Assembly (NCBI RefSeq): GCF_905163445.1
Contig: NC_053189.1
Location: forward strand, 19,424,001 to 19,488,000
Source of the DNA: Pararge aegeria
Lineage: Eukaryota; Arthropoda; Insecta; Lepidoptera; Nymphalidae
DNA length: 64,000 nucleotides
Direction of reading: 5' to 3'
Positions 38,674-52,832 of the stretch are shown one piece after another (the first letter of the stretch is position 1; the number at the start of each line of letters is the position of its first letter). The notes beneath the pieces are model-generated. The model saw only the letters and a program-made list of their open reading frames with translations, made no database searches and was not told where the DNA came from. Made by a program: the position numbers and the translations under genes.

Positions 38674-39850
38674 ACTATATGGGGCGAAGGTGCGAAGTCG
38701 ACGGCGACGACAAAGTACCGAGTCTAAGGAGACTGATGGCGGCGCCACACAGTGGCGTTATGTCTCTATAAAAGTGGTGGTCTTTTATTATGTTATTTAT
38801 TAATGGTATTTTTTTAATATCATATCAATATTGTACCCCGCACGGGGGGAGGTAGGGGGGTAGGTAGTGACGAAAAATAACGATACGGGACTCTTACGAG
38901 GTCTCGTAATCGGAATGAGTTTCTGCGACTACCATTGTCTGTCGCGGGTAACGGGGAATCAGGGTTCGATTCCGGTGAGGGAGCCTGAGAAACTGCTACC
39001 ACATCCAAGGAAGGCAGCAGGCGCGCAAATTACCCACTCCCTGCACGGGGGGGGGAGGTACGGGTAGGTAGTGACGAAAAATAACGATACGGGACTCTTA
39101 CGAGGTCCCGTCATCGAATAATCAATACACGAACTGCCCACACACTTGTAAATATAGACGCGCAAGATCGTTACACGAACCGCTTACCATTATAGTAAAC
39201 TACTATGCAAACACACATAACATATACGCAATAAGAGAACTTTAAATTGGAGATTTTACCCTACCACACCCGTCTGTCTCATTCTGAAAACTATTCAAAA
39301 TAATTGCTATTTTTCATTCTCATTCAAATATAAATAATAGTAAATAATATATAATTTTTGACTGAACTGAACCCAAGTGCCCGGCCTGTGGCCGGGCACC
39401 CCTCGTATTCATGTTCTAACCTAACCTAACCTAAATCTAGTTTTGACACCTTTAGACTTTAGATTCAAGATTTAATGTGAATATATGCATTAATAAAAAC
39501 TCATTACTATTTTAATACTAGTTATGCTGCTGTTGATGCACTGATGAAAGCCAGATAGCTAGATCAGTGTTTAGTTAGTCGTAGTTGCCGGTGGGCTGAG
39601 GTCTAAAGGAATCCAAACTAGTTTTAAAAGGTTTGGATAGGTTAGGTTAGGTTAGAACATGAATAAGACGGGTGCCCGGCCGCAGGCCGGTCACTTAGGT
39701 TCAGTTCCGTTTAAAAAAAAAAAAACAAAAAACAAAACGTACCAATACAAAGTACTCTTATTCATATTAGAAGATATTGTAAAATAACAATTAATTTAAT
39801 TTTTTTTTTTTTTTTTCACTTACACATTAGGCCCGTCGCGCCGCGCCACT
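38674..39850 (+). repeat. Satellite unit 28 (1177 bp, 266-bp deletion)
   Basis: Second unit with a single B-type A/B copy; one base longer than unit 26 because of a 9-G tract. 18S-like block 38836-39122; foldback 39364-39707, without the unit 24/26 foldback changes. Confidence 0.95.
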
Positions 39851-41294
39851 ACTATATGGGGCGAAGGTGCGAAGTCGACGGCGACGACAAAGTACCGAGT
39901 CTAAGGAGACTGATGGCGGCGCCACACAGTGGCGTTATGTCTCTATAAAAGTGGTGGTCTTTTATTATGTTATTTATTAATGGTATTTTTTTAATATCAT
40001 ATCAATATTGTACCCCGCACGGGGGGAGGTAGGGGGGTAGGTAGTGACGAAAAATAACGATACGGGACTCTTACGAGGTCTCGCAATCGGAATGAGTACA
40101 CTTTAAATATTTTAACGAGGTAAAATTTAAGGGCATTGAGGGTCTGGTGCCAGTGGTGGTTGATTAGATCCACACACTATACTTTTTATAATTATGTGGC
40201 GTTATGTCTCTATAAAAGTGGTGGTCTTTTATTATGTTATTTATTAATGGTATTTTTTTAATATCATATCAATATTGTACCCCGCACGGGGGGAGGTAGG
40301 GGGGTAGGTAGTGACGAAAAATAACGATACGGGACTCTTACGAGGTCTCGTAATCGGAATGAGTTTCTGCGACTACCATTGTCTGTCGCGGGTAACGGGG
40401 AATCAGGGTTCGATTCCGGTGAGGGAGCCTGAGAAACTGCTACCACATCCAAGGAAGGCAGCAGGCGCGCAAATTACCCACTCCCTGCACGGGGGGGGGA
40501 GGTACGGGTAGGTAGTGACGAAAAATAACGATACGGGACTCTTACGAGGTCCCGTCATCGAATAATCAATACACGGACTGCCCACACACTTGTAAATATA
40601 GACGCGCAAGATCGTTACACGAACCGCTTACCATTATAGTAAACTACTATGCAAACACACATAACATATACGCAATAAGAGAACTTTAAATTGGAGATTT
40701 TACCCTACCACACCCGTCTGTCTCATTCTGAAAACTATTCAAAATAATTGCTATTTTTCATTCTCATTCAAATATAAATAATAGTAAATAATATATAATT
40801 TTTGACTGAACTGAACCCAAGTGCCCGGCCTGTGGCCGGGCACCCCTCGTATTCATGTTCTAACCTAACCTAACCTAAATCTAGTTTTGACACCTTTAGA
40901 CTTTAGATTCAAGATTTAATGTGAATATATGCATTAATAAAAACTCATTACTATTTTAATACTAGTTATGCTGCTGTTGATGCACTGATGAAAGCCAGAT
41001 AGCTAGATCAGTGTTTAGTTAGTCGTAGTTGCCGGTGGGCTGAGGTCTAAAGGAATCCAAACTAGTTTTAAAAGGTTTGGATAGGTTAGGTTAGGTTAGA
41101 ACATGAATAAGACGGGTGCCCGGCCGCAGGCCGGTCACTTAGGTTCAGTTCCGTTTAAAAAAAAAAAAACAAAAAACAAAACGTACCAATACAAAGTACT
41201 CTTATTCATATTAGAAGATATTGTAAAATAACAATTAATTTAATTTTTTTTTTTTTTTTTCACTTACACATTAGGCCCGTCGCGCCGCGCCACT
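39851..41294 (+). repeat. Satellite unit 29 (1444 bp, converted copy A)
   Basis: 18S-like block 40013-40566; foldback 40808-41151. Copy A has both the B-type T7 stretch and the B-type G-rich motif, but keeps the A-type ctcgcaatcgg. 9-G tract; private G at 40576. Confidence 0.93.
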
Positions 41295-42737
41295 ACTATA
41301 TGGGGCGAAGGTGCGAAGTCGACGGCGACGACAAAGTACCGAGTCTAAGGAGACTGATGGCGGCGCCACACAGTGGCGTTATGTCTCTATAAAAGTGGTG
41401 GTCTTTTATTATGTTATTTATTAATGGTATTTTTTTAATATCATATCAATATTGTACCCCGCACGGGGGGAGGTAGGGGGGTAGGTAGTGACGAAAAATA
41501 ACGATACGGGACTCTTACGAGGTCTCGTAATCGGAATGAGTACACTTTAAATATTTTAACGAGGTAAAATTTAAGGGCATTGAGGGTCTGGTGCCAGTGG
41601 TGGTTGATTAGATCCACACACTATACTTTTTATAATTATGTGGCGTTATGTCTCTATAAAAGTGGTGGTCTTTTATTATGTTATTTATTAATGGTATTTT
41701 TTTAATATCATATCAATATTGTACCCCGCACGGGGGGAGGTAGGGGGGTAGGTAGTGACGAAAAATAACGATACGGGACTCTTACGAGGTCTCGTAATCG
41801 GAATGAGTTTCTGCGACTACCATTGTCTGTCGCGGGTAACGGGGAATCAGGGTTCGATTCCGGTGAGGGAGCCTGAGAAACTGCTACCACATCCAAGGAA
41901 GGCAGCAGGCGCGCAAATTACCCACTCCCTGCACGGGGGGGGGAGGTACGGGTAGGTAGTGACGAAAAATAACGATACGGGACTCTTACGAGGTCCCGTC
42001 ATCGAATAATCAATACACGAACTGCCCACACACTTGTAAATATAGACGCGCAAGATCGTTACACGAACCGCTTACCATTATAGTAAACTACTATGCAAAC
42101 ACACATAACATATACGCAATAAGAGAACTTTAAATTGGAGATTTTACCCTACCACACCCGTCTGTCTCATTCTGAAAACTATTCAAAATAATTGCTATTT
42201 TTCATTCTCATTCAAATATAAATAATAGTAAATAATATATAATTTTTGACTGAACTGAACCCAAGTGCCCGGCCTGTGGCCGGGCACCCCTCGTATTCAT
42301 GTTCTAACCTAACCTAACCTAAATCTAGTTTTGACACCTTTAGACTTTAGATTCAAGATTTAATGTGAATATATGCATTAATAAAAACTCATTACTATTT
42401 TAATACTAGTTATGCTGCTGTTGATGCACTGATGAAAGCCAGATAGCTAGATCAGTGTTTAGTTAGTCGTAGTTGCCGGTGGGCTGAGGTCTAAAGGAAT
42501 CCAAACTAGTTTTAAAAGGTTTGGATAGGTTAGGTTAGGTTAGAACATGAATAAGACGGGTGCCCGGCCGCAGGCCGGTCACTTAGGTTCAGTTCCGTTT
42601 AAAAAAAAAAAAACAAAAAACAAAACGTACCAATACAAAGTACTCTTATTCATATTAGAAGATATTGTAAAATAACAATTATTTTATTTTTTTTTTTTTT
42701 TTTCACTTACACATTAGGCCCGTCGCGCCGCGCCACT
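41295..42737 (+). repeat. Satellite unit 30 (1443 bp, fully converted copy A)
   Basis: 18S-like block 41457-42010; foldback 42252-42595. Copy A is B-type at all three diagnostic sites, including ctcgtaatcgg, so the first ~168 bp of A and B look identical. 9-G tract; altered aattattttattt before the T tract. Confidence 0.93.
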
Positions 42738-44181
42738 ACTATATGGGGCGAAGGTGCGAAGTCGACGGCGACGACAAAGTACCGAGTCTAAGGAGACTGA
42801 TGGCGGCGCCACACAGTGGCGTTATGTCTCTATAAAAGTGGTGGTCTTTTATTATGTTATTTATTAATGGTATTATTTTAATATCATATCAATATTGTAC
42901 CCCGCACAGGGGGGAGGTACGGGTAGGTAGTGACGAAAAATAACGATACGGGACTCTTACGAGGTCTCGCAATCGGAATGAGTACACTTTTTAAATATTT
43001 TAACGAGGTAAAATTTAAGGGCATTGAGGGTCTGGTGCCAGTGGTGGTTGATTAGATCCACACACTATACTTTTTATAATTATGTGGCGTTATGTCTCTA
43101 TAAAAGTGGTGGTCTTTTATTATGTTATTTATTAATGGTATTTTTTTAATATCATATCAATATTGTACCCCGCACGGGGGGAGGTAGGGGGGTAGGTAGT
43201 GACGAAAAATAACGATACGGGCCTCTTACGAGGTCTCGTAATCGGAATGAGTTTCTGCGACTACCATTGTCTGTCGCGGGTAACGGGGAATCAGGGTTCG
43301 ATTCCGGTGAGGGAGCCTGAGAAACTGCTACCACATCCAAGGAAGGCAGCAGGCGCGCAAATTACCCACTCCCTGCACGGGGGGGGAGGTACGGGTAGGT
43401 AGTGACGAAAAATAACGATACGGGACTCTTACGAGGTCCCGTCATCGAATAATCAATACACGAACTGCCCACACACTTGTAAATATAGACGCGCAAGATC
43501 GTTACACGAACCGCTTACCATTATAGTAAACTACTATGCAAACACACATAACATATACGCAATAAGAGAACTTTAAATTGGAGATTTTACCCTACCACAC
43601 CCGTCTGTCTCATTCTGAAAACTATTCAAAATAATTGCTATTTTTCATTCTCATTCAAATATAAATAATAGTAAATAATATATAATTTTTGACTGAACTG
43701 AACCCAAGTGCCCGGCCTGTGGCCGGGCACCCCTCGTATTCATGTTCTAACCTAACCTAACCTAAATCTAGTTTTGACACCTTTAGACTTTAGATTCAAG
43801 ATTTAATGTGAATATATGCATTAATAAAAACTCATTACTATTTTAATACTAGTTATGCTGCTGTTGATGCACTGATGAAAGCCAGATAGCTAGATCAGTG
43901 TTTAGTTAGTCGTAGTTGCCGGTGGGCTGAGGTCTAAAGGAATCCAAACTAGTTTTAAAAGGTTTGGATAGGTTAGGTTAGGTTAGAACATGAATAAGAC
44001 GGGTGCCCGGCCGCAGGCCGGTCACTTAGGTTCAGTTCCGTTTAAAAAAAAAAAAACAAAAAACAAAACGTACCAATACAAAGTACTCTTATTCATATTA
44101 GAAGATATTGTAAAATAACAATTAATTTAATTTTTTTTTTTTTTTTTCACTTACACATTAGGCCCGTCGCGCCGCGCCACT
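42738..44181 (+). repeat. Satellite unit 31 (1444 bp)
   Basis: 18S-like block 42900-43453; foldback 43695-44038. Copy A is A-type again. A 2-bp TT insertion (cactttttaaat, near 42990) is shared with units 37, 39 and 42; private C at 43222. Confidence 0.95.
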
Positions 44182-45621
44182 ACTATATGGGGCGAAGGTG
44201 CGAAGTCGACGGCGACGACAAAGTACCGAGTCTAAGGAGACTGATGGCGGCGCCACACAGTGGCGTTATGTCTCTATAAAAGTGGTGGTCTTTTATTATG
44301 TTATTTATTAATGGTATTATTTTAATATCATATCAATATTGTACCCCGCACAGGGGGGAGGTACGGGTAGGTAGTGACGAAAAATAACGATACGGGACTC
44401 TTACGAGGTCTCGCAATCGGAATGAGTACACTTTAAATATTTTAACGAGGTAAAATTTAAGGGCATTGAGGGTCTGGTGCCAGTGGTGGTTGATTAGATC
44501 CACACACTATACTTTTTATAATTATGTGGCGTTATGTCTCTATAAAAGTGGTGGTCTTTTATTATGTTATTTATTAATGGTATTTTTTTAATATCATATC
44601 AATATTGTACCCCGCACGGGGGGAGGTAGGGGGGTAGGTAGTGACGAAAAATAACGATACGGGACTCTTACGAGGTCTCGTAATCGGAATGAGTTTCTGC
44701 GACTACCATTGTCTGTCGCGGGTAACGGGGAATCAGGGTTCGATTCCGGTGAGGGAGCCTGAGAAACTGCTACCACATCCAAGGAAGGCAGCAGGCGCGC
44801 AAATTACCCACTCCCTGCACGGGGGGGGAGGTACGGGTAGGTAGTGACGAAAAATAACGAAACGGGACTCTTACGAGGTCCCGTCATCGAATAATCAATA
44901 CACGAACTGCCCACACACTTGTAAATATAGACGCGCAAGATCGTTACACGAACCGCTTACCATTATAGTAAACTACTATGCAAACACACATAACATATAC
45001 GCAATAAGAGAACTTTAAATTGGAGATTTTACCCTACCACACCCGTCTGTCTCATTCTGAAAACTATTCAAAATAATTGCTATTTTTCATTCTCATTCAA
45101 ATATAAATAATAGTAAATAATATATAATTTTTGACTGAACTGAACCCAAGTGCCCGGCCTGTGGCCGGGCACCCCTCGTATTCATGTTCTAACCTAACCT
45201 AACCTAAATCTAGTTTTGACACCTTTAGACTTTAGATTCAAGATTTAATGTGAATATATGCATTAATAAAAACTCATTACTATTTTAATACTAGTTATGC
45301 TGCTGTTGATGCACTGATGAAAGCCAGATAGCTAGATCAGTGTTTAGTTAGTCGTAGTTGCCGGTGGGCTGAGGTCTAAAGGAATCCAAACTAGTTTTAA
45401 AAGGTTTGGATAGGTTAGGTTAGGTTAGAACATGAATAAGACGGGTGCCCGGCCGCAGGCCGGTCACTTAGGTTCAGTTCCGTTTAAAAAAAAAAAAACA
45501 AAAAACAAAACGTACCAATACAAAGTACTCTTATTCATATTAGAAGATATTGTAAAATAACAATTAATTTAATTTTTTTTTTTTTTTCACTTACACATTA
45601 GGCCCGTCGCGCCGCGCCACT
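44182..45621 (+). repeat. Satellite unit 32 (1440 bp)
   Basis: 18S-like block 44344-44895; foldback 45137-45480. Private A at 44861; shortest T tract (T15). Confidence 0.95.
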
Positions 45622-47065
45622 ACTATATGGGGCGAAGGTGCGAAGTCGACGGCGACGACAAAGTACCGAGTCTAAGGAGACTGATGGCGGCGCCACACAG
45701 TGGCGTTATGTCTCTATAAAAGTGGTGGTCTTTTATTATGTTATTTATTAATGGTATTATTTTAATATCATATCAATATTGTACCCCGCACAGGGGGGAG
45801 GTACGGGTAGGTAGTGACGAAAAATAACGATACGGGACTCTTACGAGGTCTCGCAATCGGAATGAGTACACTTTAAATATTTTAACGAGGTAAAATTTAA
45901 GGGCATTGAGGGTCTGGTGCCAGTGGTGGTTGATTAGATCCACACACTATACTTTTTATAATTATGTGGCGTTATGTCTCTATAAAAGTGGTGGTCTTTT
46001 ATTATGTTATTTATTAATGGTATTTTTTTAATATCATATCAATATTGTACCCCGCACGGGGGGAGGTAGGGGGGTAGGTAGTGACGAAAAATAACGATAC
46101 GGGACTCTTACGAGGTCTCGTAATCGGAATGAGTTTCTGCGACTACCATTGTCTGTCGCGGGTAACGGGGAATCAGGGTTCGATTCCGGTGAGGGAGCCT
46201 GAGAAACTGCTACCACAACCAAGGAAGGCAGCAGGCGCGCAAATTACCCACTCCCTGCACGGGGGGGGGGAGGTACGGGTAGGTAGTGACGAAAAATAAC
46301 GATACGGGACTCTTACGAGGTCCCGTCATCGAATAATCAATACACGAACTGCCCACACACTTGTAAATATAGACGCGCAAGATCGTTACACGAACCGCTT
46401 ACCATTATAGTAAACTACTATGCAAACACACATAACATATACGCAATAAGAGAACTTTAAATTGGAGATTTTACCCTACCACACCCGTCTGTCTCATTCT
46501 GAAAACTATTCAAAATAATTGCTATTTTTCATTCTCATTCAAATATAAATAATAGTAAATAATATATAATTTTTGACTGAACTGAACCCAAGTGCCCGGC
46601 CTGTGGCCGGGCACCCCTCGTATTCATGTTCTAACCTAACCTAACCTAAATCTAGTTTTGACACCTTTAGACTTTAGATTCAAGATTTAATGTGAATATA
46701 TGCATTAATAAAAACTCATTACTATTTTAATACTAGTTATGCTGCTGTTGATGCACTGATGAAAGCCAGATAGCTAGATCAGTGTTTAGTTAGTCGTAGT
46801 TTCCGGTGGGCTGAGGTCTAAAGGAATCCAAACTAGTTTTAAAAGGTTTGGATAGGTTAGGTTAGGTTAGAACATGAATAAGACGGGTGCCCGGCCGCAG
46901 GCCGGTCACTTAGGTTCAGTTCCGTTTAAAAAAAAAAAAACAAAAAACAAAACGTACCAATACAAAGTACTCTTATTCATATTAGAAGATATTGTAAAAT
47001 AACAATTAATTTAATTTTTTTTTTTTTTTTTCACTTACACATTAGGCCCGTCGCGCCGCGCCACT
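45622..47065 (+). repeat. Satellite unit 33 (1444 bp)
   Basis: 18S-like block 45784-46337; foldback 46579-46922. Private A at 46218, in the highly conserved ccacatccaagg motif of fragment C, and T at 46802; 10-G tract. Confidence 0.95.
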
Positions 47066-48506
47066 ACTATATGGGGCGAAGGTGCGAAGTCGACGGCGAC
47101 GACAAAGTACCGAGTCTAAGGAGCCTGATGGCGGCGCCACACAGTGGCGTTATGTCTCTATAAAAGTGGTGGTCTTTTATTATGTTATTTATTAATGGTA
47201 TTATTTTAATATCATATCAATATTGTACCCCGCACAGGGGGGAGGTACGGGTAGGTAGTGACGAAAAATAACGATACGGGACTCTTACGAGGTCTCGCAA
47301 TCGGAATGAGTACACTTTAAATATTTTAACGAGGTAAAATTTAAGGGCATTGAGGGTCTGGTGCCAGTGGTGGTTGATTAGATCCACACACTATACTTTT
47401 TATAATTATGTGGCGTTATGTCTCTATAAAAGTGGTGGTCTTTTATTATGTTATTTATTAATGGTATTTTTTTAATATCATATCAATATTGTACCCCGCA
47501 CGGGGGGAGGTAGGGGGGTAGGTAGTGACGAAAAATAACGATACGGGACTCTTACGAGGTCTCGTAATCGGAATGAGTTTCTGCGACTACCATTGTCTGT
47601 CGCGGGTAACGGGGAATCAGGGTTCGATTCCGGTGAGGGAGCCTGAGAAACTGCTACCACATCCAAGGAAGGCAGCAGGCGCGCAAATTACCCACTCCCT
47701 GCACGGGGGGGGAGGTACGGGTAGGTAGTGACGAAAAATAACGATACGGGACTCTTACGAGGTCCCGTCATCGAATAATCAATACACGAACTGCCCACAC
47801 ACTTGTAAATATAGACGCGCAAGATCGTTACACGAACCGCTTACCATTATAGTAAACTACTATGCAAACACACATAACATATACGCAATAAGAGAACTTT
47901 AAATTGGAGATTTTACCCTACCACACCCGTCTGTCTCATTCTGAAAACTATTCAAAATAATTGCTATTTTTCATTCTCATTCAAATATAAATAATAGTAA
48001 ATAATATATAATTTTTGACTGAACTGAACCCAAGTGCCCGGCCTGTGGCCGGGCACCCCTCGTATTCATGTTCTAACCTAACCTAACCTAAATCTAGTTT
48101 TGACACCTTTAGACTTTAGATTCAAGATTTAATGTGAATATATGCATTAATAAAAACTCATTACTATTTTAATACTAGTTATGCTGCTGTTGATGCACTG
48201 ATGAAAGCCAGATAGCTAGATCAGTGTTTAGTTAGTCGTAGTTGCCGGTGGGCTGAGGTCTAAAGGAATCCAAACTAGTTTTAAAAGGTTTGGATAGGTT
48301 AGGTTAGGTTAGAACATGAATAAGACGGGTGCCCGGCCGCAGGCCGGTCACTTAGGTTCAGTTCCGTTTAAAAAAAAAAAACAAAAAACAAAACGTACCA
48401 ATACAAAGTACTCTTATTCATATTAGAAGATATTGTAAAATAACAATTAATTTAATTTTTTTTTTTTTTTTTCACTTACACATTAGGCCCGTCGCGCCGC
48501 GCCACT
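47066..48506 (+). repeat. Satellite unit 34 (1441 bp)
   Basis: 18S-like block 47228-47779; foldback 48021-48364. Private C at 47124 (gagcctgatgg); A12. Confidence 0.95.
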
Positions 48507-49947
48507 ACTATATGGGGCGAAGGTGCGAAGTCGACGGCGACGACAAAGTACCGAGTCTAAGGAGACTGATGGCGGCGCCACACAGTGGCGTTATGTCTCT
48601 ATAAAAGTGGTGGTCTTTTATTATGTTATTTATTAATGGTATTATTTTAATATCATATCAATATTGTACCCCGCACAGGGGGGAGGTACGGGTAGGTAGT
48701 GACGAAAAATAACGATACGGGACTCTTACGAGGTCTCGCAATCGGAATGAGTACACTTTAAATATTTTAACGAGGTAAAATTTAAGGGCATTGAGGGTCT
48801 GGTGCCAGTGGTGGTTGATTAGATCCACACACTATACTTTTTATAATTATGTGGCGTTATGTCTCTATAAAAGTGGTGGTCTTTTATTATGTTATTTATT
48901 AATGGTATTTTTTTAATATCATATCAATATTGTACCCCGCACGGGGGGAGGTAGGGGGGTAGGTAGTGACGAAAAATAACGATACGGGACTCTTACGAGG
49001 TCTCGTAATCGGAATGAGTTTCTGCGACTACCATTGTCTGTCGCGGGTAACGGGGAATCAGGGTTCGATTCCGGTGAGGGAGCCTGAGAAACTGCTACCA
49101 CATCCAAGGAAGGCAGCAGGCGCGCAAATTACCCACTCCCTGCACGGGGGGGGAGGTACGGGTAGGTAGTGACGAAAAATAACGATACGGGACTCTTACG
49201 AGGTCCCGTCATCGAATAATCAATACACGAACTGCCCACACACTTGTAAATATAGACGCGCAAGATCGTTACACGAACCGCTTACCATTATAGTAAACTA
49301 CTATGCAAACACACATAACATATACGCAATAAGAGAACTTTAAATTGGAGATTTTACCCTACCACACCCGTCTGTCTCATTCTGAAAACTATTCAAAATA
49401 ATTGCTATTTTTCATTCTCATTCAAATATAAATAATAGTAAATAATATATAATTTTTGACTGAACTGAACCCAAGTGCCCGGCCTGTGGCCGGGCACCCC
49501 TCGTATTCATGTTCTAACCTAACCTAACCTAAATCTAATTTTGACACCTTTAGACTTTAGATTCAAGATTTAATGTGAATACATGCATTAATAAAAACTC
49601 ATTACTATTTTAATACTAGTTATGCTGCTGTTGATGCACTGATGAAAGCCAGATAGCTAGATCAGTGTTTAGTTAGTCGTAGTTGCCGGTGGGCTGAGGT
49701 CTAAAGGAATCCAAACTAGTTTTAAAAGGTTTGGATAGGTTAGGTTAGGTTAGAACATGAATAAGACGGGTGCCCGGCCGCAGGCCGGTCACTTAGGTTC
49801 AGTTCCGTTTAAAAAAAAAAAACAAAAAACAAAACGTACCAATACAAAGTACTCTTATTCATATTAGAAGATATTGTAAAATAACAATTAATTTAATTTT
49901 TTTTTTTTTTTTTCACTTACACATTAGGCCCGTCGCGCCGCGCCACT
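48507..49947 (+). repeat. Satellite unit 35 (1441 bp)
   Basis: 18S-like block 48669-49220; foldback 49462-49805. Private A at 49538 and C at 49582 within the foldback element; A12. Confidence 0.95.
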
Positions 49948-51389
49948 ACTATATGGGGCGAAGGTGCGAAGTCGACGGCGACGACAAAGTACCGAGTCTA
50001 AGGAGACTGATGGCGGCGCCACACAGTGGCGTTATGTCTCTATAAAAGTGGTGGTCTTTTATTATGTTATTTATTAATGGTATTATTTTAATATCATATC
50101 AATATTGTACCCCGCACAGGGGGGAGGTACGGGTAGGTAGTGACGAAAAATAACGATACGGGACTCTTACGAGGTCTCGCAATCGGAATGAGTACACTTT
50201 AAATATTTTAACGAGGTAAAATTTAAGGGCATTGAGGGTCTGGTGCCAGTGGTGGTTGATTAGATCCACACACTATACCTTTTATAATTATGTGGCGTTA
50301 TGTCTCTATAAAAGTGGTGGTCTTTTATTATGTTATTTATTAATGGTATTTTTTTAATATCATATCAATATTGTACCCCGCACGGGGGGAGGTAGGGGGG
50401 TAGGTAGTGACGAAAAATAACGATACGGGACTCTTACGAGGTCTCGTAATCGGAATGAGTTTCTGCGACTACCATTGTCTGTCGCGGGTAACGGGGAATC
50501 AGGGTTCGATTCCGGTGAGGGAGCCTGAGAAACTGCTACCACATCCAAGGAAGGCAGCAGGCGCGCAAATTACCCACTCCCTGCACGGGGGGGGAGGTAC
50601 GGGTAGGTAGTGACGAAAAATAACGATACGGGACTCTTACGAGGTCCCGTCATCGAATAATCAATACACGAACTGCCCACACACTTGTAAATATAGACGC
50701 GCAAGATCGTTACACGAACCGCTTACCATTATAGTAAACTACTATGCAAACACACATAACATATACGCAATAAGAGAACTTTAAATTGGAGATTTTACCC
50801 TACCACACCCGTCTGTCTCATTCTGAAAACTATTCAAAATAATTGCTATTTTTCATTCTCATTCAAATATAAATAATAGTAAATAATATATAATTTTTGA
50901 CTGAACTGAACCCAAGTGCCCGGCCTGTGGCCGGGCACCCCTCGTATTCATGTTCTAACCTAACCTAACCTAAATCTAGTTTTGACACCTTTAGACTTTA
51001 GATTCAAGATTTAATGTGAATATATGCATTAATAAAAACTCATTACTATTTTAATACTAGTTATGCTGCTGTTGATGCACTGATGAAAGCCAGATAGCTA
51101 GATCAGTGTTTAGTTAGTCGTAGTTGCCGGTGGGCTGAGGTCTAAAGGAATCCAAACTAGTTTTAAAAGGTTTGGATAGGTTAGGTTAGGTTAGAACATG
51201 AATAAGACGGGTGCCCGGCCGCAGGCCGGTCACTTAGGTTCAGTTCCGTTTAAAAAAAAAAAAACAAAAAACAAAACGTACCAATACAAAGTACTCTTAT
51301 TCATATTAGAAGATATTGTAAAATAACAATTAATTTAATTTTTTTTTTTTTTTTTCACTTACACATTAGGCCCGTCGCGCCGCGCCACT
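49948..51389 (+). repeat. Satellite unit 36 (1442 bp)
   Basis: 18S-like block 50110-50661; foldback 50903-51246. Private C at 50279. Confidence 0.95.
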
Positions 51390-52832
51390 ACTATATGGGG
51401 CGAAGGTGCGAAGTCGACGGCGACGACAAAGTACCGAGTCTAAGGAGACTGATGGCGGCGCCACACAGTGGCGTTATGTCTCTATAAAAGTGGTGGTCTT
51501 TTATTATGTTATTTATTAATGGTATTATTTTAATATCATATCAATATTGTACCCCGCACAGGGGGGAGGTACGGGTAGGTATTGACGAAAAATAACGATA
51601 CGGGACTCTTACGAGGTCTCGCAATCGGAATGAGTACACTTTTTAAATATTTTAACGAGGTAAAATTTAAGGGCATTGAGGGTCTGGTGCCAGTGGTGGT
51701 TGATTAGATCCACACACTATACTTTTTATAATTATGTGGCGTTATGTCTCTATAAAAGTGGTGGTCTTTTATTATGTTATTTATTAATGGTATTTTTTTA
51801 ATATCATATCAATATTGTACCCCGCACGGGGGGAGGTAGGGGGGTAGGTAGTGACGAAAAATAACGATACGGGACTCTTACGAGGTCTCGTAATCGGAAT
51901 GAGTTTCTGCGACTACCATTGTCTGTCGCGGGTAACGGGGAATCAGGGTTCGATTCCGGTGAGGGAGCCTGAGAAACTGCTACCACATCCAAGGAAGGCA
52001 GCAGGCGCGCAAATTACCCACTCCCTGCACGGGGGGGGAGGTACGGGTAGGTAGTGACGAAAAATAACGATACGGGACTCTTACGAGGTCCCGTCATCGA
52101 ATAATCAATACACGAACTGCCCACACACTTGTAAATATAGACGCGCAAGATCGTTACACGAACCGCTTACCATTATAGTAAACTACTATGCAAACACACA
52201 TAACATATACGCAATAAGAGAACTTTAAATTGGAGATTTTACCCTACCACACCCGTCTGTCTCATTCTGAAAACTATTCAAAATAATTGCTATTTTTCAT
52301 TCTCATTCAAATATAAATAATAGTAAATAATATATAATTTTTGACTGAACTGAACCCAAGTGCCCGGCCTGTGGCCGGGCACCCCTCGTATTCATGTTCT
52401 AACCTAACCTAACCTAAATCTAGTTTTGACACCTTTAGACTTTAGATTCAAGATTTAATGTGAATATATGCATTAATAAAAACTCATTACTATTTTAATA
52501 CTAGTTATGCTGCTGTTGATGCACTGATGAAAGCCAGATAGCTAGATCAGTGTTTAGTTAGTCGTAGTTGCCGGTGGGCTGAGGTCTAAAGGAATCCAAA
52601 CTAGTTTTAAAAGGTTTGGATAGGTTAGGTTAGGTTAGAACATGAATAAGACGGGTGCCCGGCCGCAGGCCGGTCACTTAGGTTCAGTTCCGTTTAAAAA
52701 AAAAAAAACAAAAAACAAAACGTACCAATACAAAGTACTCTTATTCATATTAGAAGATATTGTAAAATAACAATTAATTTAATTTTTTTTTTTTTTTTCA
52801 CTTACACATTAGGCCCGTCGCGCCGCGCCACT
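51390..52832 (+). repeat. Satellite unit 37 (1443 bp)
   Basis: 18S-like block 51552-52105; foldback 52347-52690. T at 51582 (aggtattgacg), TT insertion in copy A and T16; the same combination recurs in unit 39. Confidence 0.95.
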
